Source: Lacrimispora sphenoides JCM 1415
Lineage (GTDB): Bacteria; Bacillota; Clostridia; Lachnospirales; Lachnospiraceae
Direction of reading: 5' to 3'
NCBI RefSeq assembly: GCF_900105615.1
Contig: NZ_LT630003.1
Span: 1,550,001 to 1,614,000 of the forward strand
DNA: 64,000 nucleotides
The position numbers and the translations under genes are program-made. Positions within the stretch are counted from its first letter, which is position 1. Every line of letters begins with the position of its first letter. Shown here piece by piece: positions 17,040 through 26,349 of the stretch. The notes under the pieces were generated by a model. The model was not told where the DNA came from. It did no database searches and saw only the letters and a list, made by a program, of their open reading frames with translations.

Positions 17040-18494
17040 ATGAGTAAAAATAAACCTAATATCATTTTTATATTATCGGATGATCAGGGTGCCTGGGCTA
17101 TGGGCTGTGCCGGGAATCAAGAGATACTTACGCCCAACCTGGACAGGCTGGCAGCAGAGGGGATCCGCTTTGACAACTTTTTCTGTGCTTCCCCTGTTTG
17201 TTCCCCAGCCAGGGCTTCTCTTTTAACCGGAAGAATTCCGTCACAGCATGGGGTGCATGACTGGCTTCGCGATGATAATAAAGAACAGGAGGATATCGAA
17301 TATCTGGCGGGTCAGACTGCTTATACCGATGTGTTGGCTCGGGAAGGTTATGTATGTGGCCTGTCCGGTAAATGGCACGTTGGCAGGAGTTCTGTTTCTC
17401 AAAAGAGTTTTACACACTGGTTTGCGCACAAATCTGGCGGAGGCCCTTATTATAATGCTCCTTTTTATAAAGAAGGACAACTAATCTATGAATCCGGTTA
17501 TGTCACTGATGTGATAACCGATGATGCCATATCTTTTATCAAAGAATATGCAGGCAAGCAATCTTTTTATCTTCATGTGGGCTATACGGCACCTCATTCC
17601 CCATGGGTTAACAACCATCCAAAAGAATACACAAAAATTTACGAGGACTGTTCCTTCTTGTCATGCCCTATGGAGGAAGAGCATCCGGATCATATTTATT
17701 TAACAGAAGAGGTTTTGAAGGATTTAAAGGCTAATCAGATAGGATATTATGCAGCAGTCACTGCAATGGATCAGAATATCGGCCGTATTCTTGATGAGCT
17801 TGATCGTCTGGGTATCAGGGAAGAGACGCTGATACTGTTTTCCAGTGATAATGGATTCAGCTGCGGACATCATGGTTTCTGGGGAAAGGGCAATGGTACC
17901 TTTCCGATCAATATGTATGAATCCTCAGTTAAGGTTCCTTTTATTGCCAGCAAGCCGGGCAGCATTCCGCAGGGAAAGGTAAACACTTCTCTTGTTTCTG
18001 CTTATGATTTAATGCCTACTCTGCTGGAATATGTCGGAGCAGAGGACAGCTTCACAGATCATCTTCCAGGCAGAAGCTTTCTTCCGGCTATGATGGGACA
18101 GCCGTTTGTTCAGTCAGAATCCATTGTTGTATTGGATGAATACGGGCCGAACCGAATGATACGGGGAACCAGATATAAGTTTATCAAACGTTACCCTTAC
18201 GGACCCAATGAACTTTATGATTTAGAGAAAGATCCGGGAGAGAAGAACAATCTTCTTATATCTGAATACGGGGAAGCGGCAAAAATAAAAAATGAACTGA
18301 ATTATGAACTAGAGCAGTGGTTTTTAAAATATGTAAATCCGGAGATTGATGGTGCAAAAGAAGCTGTATACGGTTCAGGACAGATCAATCTGGCAGGAGT
18401 CTGGAGTGAGGGGAAAGAGTCTCATAGCTGTGATGAATATATTAAAGAAAAACTGCAGAAAACCCATTGTAAAGACGAAAAAGGAATGGAATAA
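17040..18494 (+). CDS. Sulfatase, Cys-type (glycan sulfatase 2)
   Basis: 484-aa type I sulfatase. The formylglycine site is Cys54-Ser-Pro-Ala-Arg58 (PVCSPARASLLTGR). The N-terminal metal motif is ILSDDQGAWAMG, with further motifs SGKWHVG and FSSDNGFSCGHHGFWGKG. No signal peptide is seen. AGTAAGGAG lies upstream of the ATG. It opens a second operon and is followed by a kinase whose start codon begins just after the sulfatase stop, so regulator and enzyme synthesis are coupled. Its sequence differs clearly from sulfatases 1 and 3, which suggests a different ester position or sugar. Confidence 0.93.
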   Translation: MSKNKPNIIFILSDDQGAWAMGCAGNQEILTPNLDRLAAEGIRFDNFFCASPVCSPARASLLTGRIPSQHGVHDWLRDDNKEQEDIEYLAGQTAYTDVLAREGYVCGLSGKWHVGRSSVSQKSFTHWFAHKSGGGPYYNAPFYKEGQLIYESGYVTDVITDDAISFIKEYAGKQSFYLHVGYTAPHSPWVNNHPKEYTKIYEDCSFLSCPMEEEHPDHIYLTEEVLKDLKANQIGYYAAVTAMDQNIGRILDELDRLGIREETLILFSSDNGFSCGHHGFWGKGNGTFPINMYESSVKVPFIASKPGSIPQGKVNTSLVSAYDLMPTLLEYVGAEDSFTDHLPGRSFLPAMMGQPFVQSESIVVLDEYGPNRMIRGTRYKFIKRYPYGPNELYDLEKDPGEKNNLLISEYGEAAKIKNELNYELEQWFLKYVNPEIDGAKEAVYGSGQINLAGVWSEGKESHSCDEYIKEKLQKTHCKDEKGME

Positions 18495-18495
18495 A

Positions 18496-20292
18496 ATGAA
18501 AAAGGGATTTAGAACCCTTAAGGCGCAGTTGCGCCTGGGATATGGGCTAACGTTTGCCTTGATCTCCCTTCTTTTTGTTATGTTTTTATTCTTAGGGATC
18601 AAAAGCCTTATGTTGGATCAGATCGGACAGAGCAGACTGGATGTATTAAAACAGATCTCAGAACGATCCAATACCATAAAAAGCAATACGATTACCATAT
18701 CCAATCTTTACCGTTATGATGAGCATATGAGAAGCTATCTGTCTGAAGAAGAGGATCAGTTCGGGGAAAGCAGGCAGAAGGCCATCAATTATCTTGATGA
18801 GTTAAAGGAGACCTATGACCAGGTTTTTCATGATATAGGTCTGAATTATGATGTGGTTATTCTGGGCAATAATGGTTTTCAGTACTCTTCAAGGGGAAAA
18901 GGGAATTATGATTTTCAGGGATTGGAAAGCCAGCTATGGTACAGGCAAAGCTATGATTCTGAGGATGATATGGTGTTTATCAGCAGTTTTCAGGAGAAGT
19001 TTGACAGCACAGGCATAGAAAATCCTTATGTATTCGGTGCATTTCGTCAGGTTATGGATCAGGAGGGCAATATTCTTGGTACCATTCTTGTTAATATCGA
19101 TGAAAAGTATCTGGAGGGTTTATATAGTTCTGTAGAGGAAAACAGCAATTTTTATATTTTTGATAAAAAAGGAAATATTGTATCCAGCAGAGATAAGGAT
19201 TTGCTTGGTAAAAACTTCATTGGGGTTAAAAACTTCAGACAGTTTTATGGGGTAAATCAGTACAATATGATCAGGAAACTGGGGCAGGATTATCTGTTGT
19301 CCAATTACTATGATCCTGAGACAGGTTGGACAATTGTAGAAGAGATGCCTTGTTCTGTGATTTTCAAGCCTCTCCATCAGGCCATTGCCATTCTGCTCCT
19401 GCTTTTAAGCTTCTGTATTTTTGCAGGAGCCGGAGCTGCTTATTACTTATCCGGCAGAATATCAAAGCCGATCCAGAAGCTGTGCAGTCTGATGGATCAG
19501 GTACGGCAGGGTGATTTTGATGTGATCAGTGACATTAAAGGCTATGAAGAAGTCAATCAATTGAAAGACAGCTTTAATGAGATGGCTAAAGAGATTAAAA
19601 AACTGATGGAAAGTGTAAAGCAAAAAGAAATAAAAAAGCGGAAATCAGAGCTGGATTTTCTCAGGGCCCAGATCAATCCCCATTTTCTTTACAATACCCT
19701 GTTTTCTATTCAGTGCATGATTGAACTGGGGAATAACAAGCAGGCGGTTTTAATGATGTCAGCTTTTATAGACCTGCTAAAGAGGACCTTGTCAGTAGAT
19801 ACGGATTTCATTTTGTTGGAAGAAGAGTTTGAGAATACGAAAAAATACCTGATACTTCAGCAGATCCGCTATGGCGATAAAGTACATTTTGAATGTGAAA
19901 TAGAAGAAAAGACAAAGGGGTGCCTTGTACCTTCTCTTATTATTCAGCCAATCGTGGAAAATGCTATATTTCATGGACTTAATGCAAAGGAGGAGCCGGG
20001 GCTGATTGTAGTCGAATCTGCTATATGCAGTGACTGCCTTCTGATTACTATTTCCGACGATGGAGTCGGTCAGAGTGAAGAGGAACTTATGCAGCTGAGA
20101 AATCAGCTGGAGGACAGAGAGTACCATACCGGAGGCTCCATTGGCATCTTAAATGTGTTAAATCGAATCAGAATCAATTTTGGAGATTCTTATGGGCTTC
20201 TTATAGAAAGCGAATCAGGAATCGGGACAACGGTCACTTTAAAGCTTCCGGTTATAAGGAAAGAGCATTTCAATGAAGAGGATTTAGTATGA
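18496..20292 (+). CDS. Sensor histidine kinase, YesM type
   Basis: 598-aa kinase. The first membrane segment (about residues 13-38, GYGLTFALISLLFVMFLFLG) is followed by an extracytoplasmic Cache-like sensor region, a second membrane segment (ILLLLLSFCIFAGAGAAYYLS), HAMP, the phospho-acceptor box INPHFLYNTLFSIQ and an ATPase domain (QPIVENAIFHGL, SDDGVGQ). A longer frame from 18346 overlaps the sulfatase; the ATG at 18496 is one base after the sulfatase stop and gives the right membrane topology. It pairs with the overlapping regulator gene downstream. Confidence 0.9.
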   Translation: MKKGFRTLKAQLRLGYGLTFALISLLFVMFLFLGIKSLMLDQIGQSRLDVLKQISERSNTIKSNTITISNLYRYDEHMRSYLSEEEDQFGESRQKAINYLDELKETYDQVFHDIGLNYDVVILGNNGFQYSSRGKGNYDFQGLESQLWYRQSYDSEDDMVFISSFQEKFDSTGIENPYVFGAFRQVMDQEGNILGTILVNIDEKYLEGLYSSVEENSNFYIFDKKGNIVSSRDKDLLGKNFIGVKNFRQFYGVNQYNMIRKLGQDYLLSNYYDPETGWTIVEEMPCSVIFKPLHQAIAILLLLLSFCIFAGAGAAYYLSGRISKPIQKLCSLMDQVRQGDFDVISDIKGYEEVNQLKDSFNEMAKEIKKLMESVKQKEIKKRKSELDFLRAQINPHFLYNTLFSIQCMIELGNNKQAVLMMSAFIDLLKRTLSVDTDFILLEEEFENTKKYLILQQIRYGDKVHFECEIEEKTKGCLVPSLIIQPIVENAIFHGLNAKEEPGLIVVESAICSDCLLITISDDGVGQSEEELMQLRNQLEDREYHTGGSIGILNVLNRIRINFGDSYGLLIESESGIGTTVTLKLPVIRKEHFNEEDLV

Positions 20293-21803
20293 AAATACTG
20301 ATTGTTGATGATGAAAGAATGATTTGTGAATGGCTGCAGTTTTGCATTCAGAGCTATCCGGGCTGTGAGCTGGCAGGCTGTGCGCATAACGGAGAGCAGG
20401 CTCTGTCAATTTTTAAAGAGAATGAGGCTGATATCGTATTTACGGATATAAAAATGCCTCTCATGGGAGGTTTAGAGCTTTTAAAGGAGATTAAAAAGCT
20501 GAATTCCAGAACGATCGTTATATTGCTGACTGCTTTTGCAGATTTTGATTTGGTTCGGGAAGCCATTCGCCAGGGTGGTGACGATTATCTGCTGAAAACA
20601 GAGATGAATCAACAGTCCTTTCAGGAGATGCTTTCTAAGCTGGAACTGCAAATCAAAAGAGCGGGTACGAAAGAAGTTCGCGGAGAAACGGAGAGTACAG
20701 GACAGCAGCACTCCATAATCAGTGATATTTTAAGAAAATACGGCCCATTGGAAGAGGATGATATCAGGCAGCTGAGAGAGTGTAATATCAGATGGAGGGA
20801 TGGAGGACTGTTTTCCATAGCTGTCTGGAAACAGGATTTAATGAAAGATTTTGTCCTGCCTCAGAACGCCTGTGTCCGTCATGTGGCCAGCTTTGAGTAT
20901 GACAGATATACCTATGTGCTTATTGGTAATCTGGCAAGGGATTTAACAGAACTTAAGAAGAATCAGATTTTGTATGAGTATGCATCTGCAATTGTATTAA
21001 ATAACGGCTGCATGGCAGGAGTCAGTACCATAACGGAACGTTTAAGCAGTGTGCCCGATGCCATTGTTCAGGCGGTTTATGGTCTTGGACTGGGATATTA
21101 TGAAGGAAAAATAAAGGTTTGGCAGGCTAAGAACAATGGAAGTGAAATCAGGAAAAAGGAATTAAAGTGGGAGTCTGTTTTCCGGAAGAAAAGACGGGAA
21201 TTATATGATGTGCAAAGTGACAAATTTTATGGAAGAACGGAAGAAACCATGGAAGAAGCCAGGAAAGATACAGGGGTTCCTATCAGTGGTTTTACTGCCT
21301 TTTGCTGTGATGCAATGGAAATGGCATATATGCGGTTTGCAGAAGAGGATGCACAGCTGATGCACCATATGCTTTTAGAAGAAAAAAGCCGGGTCTACAG
21401 AACCACAGACTATGCAGAAGCCAGGTGCAGGGTTTTGGAGTTTATCAGAAATGTGTTGGCATATCAGGATGTAGATGAAAGACGATTGTCAAAAGGAGTA
21501 GCCGCAGCCGTTGATTATGTAAGAAAGCATTACAGCGAAGCCATCAGCCTGGAAATGCTTTCCCAGAAGGTCCATTTAAACCCTGAGTATTTATCCAGAA
21601 TCTTTAAGGAAGAGGTGGGATGTACCTATAGTGCCTTTGTCTCTGAGATAAGGCTTAAGAAAGCTGCTTATTTGCTGTCTCATACAACGGAACGTGTTCA
21701 AAAAATCGGGGAATCGGTAGGATACCCTAATGTAAGTTATTTTTCCACAACCTTTAAAAAACGTTATGGGGTCAATCCCTATGAATACAGAAGAGGGGAG
21801 TAA
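20289..21803 (+). CDS. Response regulator, REC plus AraC-type domain (YesN type)
   Basis: 504-aa regulator whose ATG overlaps the kinase stop (ATGA), the sign of translational coupling. The receiver has IVDDER and Asp53 (VFTDIKMPLMGG); the C-terminal 100 residues form the AraC double helix-turn-helix (ISLEMLSQKVHLNPEYLSRI... GYPNVSYFSTTFKKRYGVNP). It is the second such two-component system in the island, distinct from the pair at 7101-10514, so the two operons may answer to different glycans. Confidence 0.92.
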   Translation: MKILIVDDERMICEWLQFCIQSYPGCELAGCAHNGEQALSIFKENEADIVFTDIKMPLMGGLELLKEIKKLNSRTIVILLTAFADFDLVREAIRQGGDDYLLKTEMNQQSFQEMLSKLELQIKRAGTKEVRGETESTGQQHSIISDILRKYGPLEEDDIRQLRECNIRWRDGGLFSIAVWKQDLMKDFVLPQNACVRHVASFEYDRYTYVLIGNLARDLTELKKNQILYEYASAIVLNNGCMAGVSTITERLSSVPDAIVQAVYGLGLGYYEGKIKVWQAKNNGSEIRKKELKWESVFRKKRRELYDVQSDKFYGRTEETMEEARKDTGVPISGFTAFCCDAMEMAYMRFAEEDAQLMHHMLLEEKSRVYRTTDYAEARCRVLEFIRNVLAYQDVDERRLSKGVAAAVDYVRKHYSEAISLEMLSQKVHLNPEYLSRIFKEEVGCTYSAFVSEIRLKKAAYLLSHTTERVQKIGESVGYPNVSYFSTTFKKRYGVNPYEYRRGE

Positions 21804-21811
21804 AAGAAATC

Positions 21812-23305
21812 ATGAGAGTATTGATGGTTATGTTTGATTCATTAAATAGAAATATGCTGGAGTCCTATGGAGGAAGATTTGCAAAGACTCCTAATTTTAA
21901 CAGACTGGCAGAACATTCCGTAACTTTTGACAATTGTTATGCCGGCAGCCTTCCATGTATGCCTGCGCGGCGGGAACTGCACACTGGGAGATATAATTTT
22001 CTCCATCGAAGCTGGGGACCATTAGAGCCTTTTGATGATTCCATGCCTGAGCTGTTAAATCACAATGGCGTTCATACCCATATTGCTACAGATCATTACC
22101 ATTATTTTGAAGATGGGGGGGCAACCTATCATACCAGATACAGAACATGGGAAGGATTCCGTGGACAGGAGGGAGATGCATGGAAAGGTGTTGTAGGAGA
22201 GAACAGGTCTCCAAAGGAATATAAAAACCGGTGTGATGGAATTGCTGACAGCTGGGAGCACAACTGGGTTCCCCAGGATTTTATTAACAGATCCTATTTA
22301 GATACAGAAGAGAAGCAGCCCCAGAGTAAAACGTTTGAAGCCGGTAAAGAATTTATCAGGACCAACCACAATACAGACCAGTGGTTTTTGCAGATAGAAA
22401 CCTTTGATCCCCATGAGCCGTTTTTTACTCATGATAAGTTTAAAAAGTTGTTTCCCCATACTTACAATGGCGCTGTTTATGACTGGCCGGATTACAGAAA
22501 ACTGAATGAGTGTGATACACCAGAGGAAATTCTTCATTTGAGGTCAGAATATGGAGCCCTGTTGTCGATGTGTGATGAAAAGCTGGGTGAGATCCTGGAT
22601 CTGATGGATGAGTATCATATGTGGAAAGATACTATGCTCATTGTTAATACTGATCATGGGTTTCTTCTGTCTGAACATGGGCAATGGGCCAAATGCCACT
22701 GTCCGTTTTATAATGAAGTGGCCAGGATTCCTTTGTTCATATGGGACCCGGTAACCGGAATAAGAGGAAAGAGGGTAAAAAGTCTGGTGCAGACCATTGA
22801 TCTGCCTGCAACCATATTGAAACAATTTGGGGTGGAACTTCCAAAAGATATGGAGGGAATTCCTCTTCAGTCTGTGCTTCAGGAAGATAAAGCTATCCGG
22901 GAAGCTGCTCTTTTCGGTATCTATGGAGGCCAGATAAACTGTACAGACGGACGCTATGTTTATATGAGAAGTCCTGTAAATTATGAGACAAAAATTTATC
23001 AGTATACTCTGATGCCAACTCGCCATGGAGGACGCAGGGCTTTTATAAAAGAGGAAGAGTTAAAGCAGATGACTTTGTCAGAGGGATTTTCATTTACAAA
23101 GGAACTGCCTGTCATGCAGATTCCCTATGGCAGAGAAGCCGGGCAAAATATATATCCTACGATGTTATTTGATTTAGAAAAAGATCCGAATCAGGAATCG
23201 CCTATTGAGGATGAAGCAGCAGAAAAAAGAATGATCCATTTCATGAGAAAACGTATGAAAGAAAACCAGTGTCCTTTGGAGATGCTGGAACGATACGGAT
23301 TCTAA
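21812..23305 (+). CDS. Sulfatase, Cys-type (glycan sulfatase 3)
   Basis: 497-aa sulfatase. The formylglycine site is Cys49-Met-Pro-Ala-Arg53 (LPCMPARRELHTGRYN) and the flanking text FLHRSWGPLEPFDDSMPELL is characteristic of a sulfatase subfamily common in gut bacteria. Other motifs are MFDSLNRNML at the N-terminus, FDPHEPF and VNTDHGFLLSEHGQWAK. No signal peptide. It starts 8 bases after the regulator stop and ends the operon before a clear terminator. Like sulfatases 1 and 2 it should depend on the anSME at 5981-7096. Confidence 0.93.
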   Translation: MRVLMVMFDSLNRNMLESYGGRFAKTPNFNRLAEHSVTFDNCYAGSLPCMPARRELHTGRYNFLHRSWGPLEPFDDSMPELLNHNGVHTHIATDHYHYFEDGGATYHTRYRTWEGFRGQEGDAWKGVVGENRSPKEYKNRCDGIADSWEHNWVPQDFINRSYLDTEEKQPQSKTFEAGKEFIRTNHNTDQWFLQIETFDPHEPFFTHDKFKKLFPHTYNGAVYDWPDYRKLNECDTPEEILHLRSEYGALLSMCDEKLGEILDLMDEYHMWKDTMLIVNTDHGFLLSEHGQWAKCHCPFYNEVARIPLFIWDPVTGIRGKRVKSLVQTIDLPATILKQFGVELPKDMEGIPLQSVLQEDKAIREAALFGIYGGQINCTDGRYVYMRSPVNYETKIYQYTLMPTRHGGRRAFIKEEELKQMTLSEGFSFTKELPVMQIPYGREAGQNIYPTMLFDLEKDPNQESPIEDEAAEKRMIHFMRKRMKENQCPLEMLERYGF

Positions 23306-23324
23306 GAAGAGGGGATAATATTGT

Positions 23325-23361
23325 ATGACCGCCAGCTGTTAACTGAGCGGTCATCTTTTTA
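23325..23361 (+). terminator. Terminator of the second sulfatase operon
   Basis: ATGACCGC / GCGGTCAT with a 14-base loop, followed by CTTTTTA. Confidence 0.85.
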
Positions 23362-23678
23362 TAGAAATTTTCAAAAATGGATGGAGAGGTGCAGCCACCG
23401 CAGGAGGGGAATTCTGCAGCATCAGAATTCTGTCATAATAACTAAACAAATGTCAAATTTAGAAAAGTCAACAATTTCATTTTAACAAAATCCATCCGAA
23501 AAGCAAAAGAAACATAAAATAATAAAAAAACAGAGGTACTATGGCTATTATATAATCATAATACAAGAAGGAAATACGAAAAAAAAGAGTTGGATGCGGC
23601 AAGTCGGATGAATTCGTATTTCCATTTGTAAACAGGATAGGGGAAAAGCTGCAAACTATTATACGAGGAGGATGTAAT
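23362..23678 (+). promoter_or_regulatory. Leader region of the NitT/TauT-type importer with two hairpins
   Basis: No gene is seen here. GAATTCTG/CAGAATTC forms an 8-bp hairpin at 23409-23430. A TATAAT at 23551-23556 is a possible -10 without a clear -35. A perfect 11-bp stem GGAAATACGAA/TTCGTATTTCC at 23570-23623 encloses a 32-base loop with TTGGATG and TCGGATG. It would lie at the 5' end of the importer mRNA, about 55 bases before the start codon. I do not recognise a known riboswitch; the conserved parts of the TPP, SAM and cobalamin elements are absent. Confidence 0.5.
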
Positions 23679-24761
23679 ATGAGAAAAAGCAAAAAAGTAA
23701 TAAAGATCGCAGCAGCGGTTATGGCTCTGACCATGGTACTGTCAGCTTGCGGAAAGGGAGGCGGAAATGCTTCTGTTCCGTCAAAAGAAAGCGGGGGAAA
23801 TTCAAGTACAGAGGCGGCAGGAGATTTGCCTGAGTTAAGAGTTGCCATGATGCCGTTTATCACCAGTCTTCCCACAGAGTATATTAAGAAGAATAAACTG
23901 GATGAAAAAGCTGGTTTTAAAATGGAAACAGTTATGTTTGCAACAGGTGCACCGATGAATGAAGCATTGGCAGCAGATTTATGGGATGTTGGAGCAATGG
24001 GTGCAGCAGCGGTGACAGGTGTCGCTAATTATGACATGATGATTATAGGAGAAGTTTTGGAGTCTACTGATGGTTTGGGAGTATTTGTAAAGCCTGATTC
24101 TGCTATTGCAGGTGCTAAAGGCTACAACCCTTCTTACCCCAATGTACTTGGCAGTCCTGAGACTGTAAAGGGAGCTACAATTCTCCTGCCAATAGGAACA
24201 GCACAGCATTTTACCACATTAAAATGGCTGGAGAAGCTGGGGCTTGGAATTACAGATGTAAACATTGTTAATATGGATACCGCCCAGGCTTATCAGGCCT
24301 TACAGGCAAATCAGTGTGATGCGGTTGCTCTTAACGTTCCTACATTTTTTGAAGCAGTGGATGACGGTATGGTTCAGGTTGGCAATCTGGCTGATCTTGG
24401 AACCAGATATGTAGATATGGTAGTTGCTAACAGAAAAGCAGTGGAAGGAAAACCGGAACTGGTTCAGAAATACATGAATTGTATTATGGAGGCCTGTAAG
24501 GCTCTGAATGAAGATACTGATATGGCTGCAGATCTGATGGTAGAATTTTTAAAAGAAGCAGGTGCAGAGACTACAAGAGAAAGCTGTGTCAGTGATTTAG
24601 GCAGAGTTCAGTTTATCACAGCGGAAGACTGGAGCAATCGTGAACTGGGCAGTTTTGCCAGGGAGCTTGGCGAATTCTATATAAGCCTTGGCCAGCTGGA
24701 GCCTGAGCTCATAGATAAGTTTGACAAAAATATTGATCCGGAATTCGTTAAAAACAATTAG
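23679..24761 (+). CDS. ABC transporter substrate-binding lipoprotein (NMT1/SsuA/TauA-like)
   Basis: 360-aa lipoprotein; the signal peptide ends in the lipobox VLSAC (Cys near residue 24) and is followed by a Gly/Ser linker. The mature domain resembles the SsuA/TauA/THI5-like periplasmic fold (LRVAMMPFITSLPTEYIKKNKLDEKAGF, VGAMGAAAVTGVANYDMMIIGEV, NQCDAVALNVPTFFEAV). Such proteins bind sulfonates, taurine, nitrate, pyrimidine precursors or aromatic acids. Next to three sulfatases, a sulfated or sulfonated ligand is a reasonable guess, not more. AGGAGG precedes the ATG. Confidence 0.87.
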   Translation: MRKSKKVIKIAAAVMALTMVLSACGKGGGNASVPSKESGGNSSTEAAGDLPELRVAMMPFITSLPTEYIKKNKLDEKAGFKMETVMFATGAPMNEALAADLWDVGAMGAAAVTGVANYDMMIIGEVLESTDGLGVFVKPDSAIAGAKGYNPSYPNVLGSPETVKGATILLPIGTAQHFTTLKWLEKLGLGITDVNIVNMDTAQAYQALQANQCDAVALNVPTFFEAVDDGMVQVGNLADLGTRYVDMVVANRKAVEGKPELVQKYMNCIMEACKALNEDTDMAADLMVEFLKEAGAETTRESCVSDLGRVQFITAEDWSNRELGSFARELGEFYISLGQLEPELIDKFDKNIDPEFVKNN

Positions 24762-24772
24762 GAGGAATGGAA

Positions 24773-25558
24773 ATGAAGAAGGAGAAAGCAAAATATAAAT
24801 ACTGGCTGATGTCAGTATGCTCTGTTCTTACTGTGCTCTTTATCTGGGAGCTGGTAACCGATATTTTGCACCTGATCTCTCCCATGATGCTTCCCAGTCC
24901 GGCAAAGGTACTGAATACATTTCTATATAAACTAACAGGAGGGGTCAATCCAGATGGAGCGACCCTTCTCCAACATATAGGAGCCAGTATGAAGATTGCA
25001 CTGGGAGGTTATACCGTTGGAGTAGTCATTGGGGTGCCTCTGGGGATTGCCATGGCATGGAGCAGGAGATTTGAGCTGTTTGCCAAGCCATTGTTTGACG
25101 TAATACGTCCGATTCCCGCACTTGCCTGGATTCCTCTGATGATTCTGTGGCTGGGAATTGGTTACTGGTCAAAGGTTGGAATTATATTTTTTGCAGCGTT
25201 TATCAGTGCTACCATCAACGCCTATGCAGGGATCAAGAGAACCAGCCGGGTTCACTTGTGGGTTGCAAGTACCTTTGGTGCCTCTAATAAGCAGATGTTA
25301 TTTAAAGTGGCGATTCCAACTGCCCTTCCAATGATATTTACAGGATTAAGACTTGCACTTGGGTCCTCCTGGGTTGCACTGGTGGCAGCAGAGCTTCTGG
25401 CAGCAACAAGAGGTCTGGGTTATATGATCCAGGTGGCAAGAATGCTGGGACGGCCAGATGTAATTTTAGTAGGAATGATCACAATAGGAGTGATTGGTTT
25501 TTTGTTATCCTATATACTGGAGAAATTGCAGAATAAGTTCGTAAAGGGAGGGAAATAG
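24773..25558 (+). CDS. ABC transporter permease 1 (SsuC/TauC type)
   Basis: 261-aa permease with about six membrane segments and the ATPase-contact loop WVASTFGASNKQMLFKVAIP. An in-frame ATG at 24767 lies only one base from AGGAGGA, so the ATG at 24773 (7-base spacing) is preferred. It is followed two bases later by a second, different permease; the pair would form a heterodimeric channel, whereas SsuC and TauC are normally homodimers. Confidence 0.92.
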   Translation: MKKEKAKYKYWLMSVCSVLTVLFIWELVTDILHLISPMMLPSPAKVLNTFLYKLTGGVNPDGATLLQHIGASMKIALGGYTVGVVIGVPLGIAMAWSRRFELFAKPLFDVIRPIPALAWIPLMILWLGIGYWSKVGIIFFAAFISATINAYAGIKRTSRVHLWVASTFGASNKQMLFKVAIPTALPMIFTGLRLALGSSWVALVAAELLAATRGLGYMIQVARMLGRPDVILVGMITIGVIGFLLSYILEKLQNKFVKGGK

Positions 25559-25560
25559 CC

Positions 25561-26349
25561 ATGGCAGCCAGATTGTTCAGAAAAAACGTTGCAGTTTTTA
25601 TGACTGTGATTGCCTTCGGGTCTCTGCTGCTTTTGTGGGAACTGGTAGCCAGATTTACAAATGCCAGGATGTTTCTCCCTCCTGCCTCAGAGATAATCAT
25701 TAAATTCTTCGAAAGCTTTACTGTCCCCATTGGCAGGCATACGATGATGGTACACATTGGTGTCAGTCTGTACAGAGTGGGTGTTGCCTTCTTTTTCGCA
25801 ACTCTTACCGGGATTACTTTGGGAGTTTCCATGGGGTATTCCAAGACTGTAGAAGCAATTGTAAAGCCCATATTTGAATTTATTCGTCCGATACCGCCTT
25901 TGGCCTGGATTCCTATGTCAATTCTGTGGTTTGGGCTTGGTGATCAGAGTAAATTCTTTATTATTTTTCTGGGGTGTTTTTGTTTTATTACAGTGAATAC
26001 ATACGATGGTACGAAAAACGTAGATCCTGTTTTACTGGGAGCTGCCAGAATGTTAGGCGCATCAGAGCGTCAGGTGTTCTTTCGAGTTGTTCTTCCTTCC
26101 TCGATTCCGTACATTTTTGCAGGCCTTCAGATTGCGATTACAGCAGGCTGGTCTGCGGTGGTAGGAGCTGAAATGGTACGGTCCGATGAAGGTGTCGGCT
26201 GGTTGATCGTTATGGGAATGACCAATGGAAATACCGTTCAGATTATGGTTGGAATGCTGGCAATCGGGCTTGTTGGATATATTCTGGCTACAGCCATGGC
26301 AAAGCTGGAAGGGAGGTTATGCATATGGAACCAACAGCAGGGACTTTAA
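25561..26349 (+). CDS. ABC transporter permease 2 (SsuC/TauC type)
   Basis: 262-aa permease, related to but clearly different from the upstream one. It has the same membrane pattern and an ATPase-contact loop LGAARMLGASERQVFFRVVLP. Both permeases keep the family block F(D/E)xIRPIPxLAWIP. GGAGGGAAATAGCC precedes the ATG. The end overlaps the start of the first ATPase gene by 25 bases, which indicates tight coupling. Confidence 0.92.
   Translation: MAARLFRKNVAVFMTVIAFGSLLLLWELVARFTNARMFLPPASEIIIKFFESFTVPIGRHTMMVHIGVSLYRVGVAFFFATLTGITLGVSMGYSKTVEAIVKPIFEFIRPIPPLAWIPMSILWFGLGDQSKFFIIFLGCFCFITVNTYDGTKNVDPVLLGAARMLGASERQVFFRVVLPSSIPYIFAGLQIAITAGWSAVVGAEMVRSDEGVGWLIVMGMTNGNTVQIMVGMLAIGLVGYILATAMAKLEGRLCIWNQQQGL

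Noticed and set aside
23362..23678. TPP riboswitch before the THI5-like binding protein
   Set aside because: The conserved CUGAGA and GACCUGAUCUGG-type segments of the TPP element are absent.
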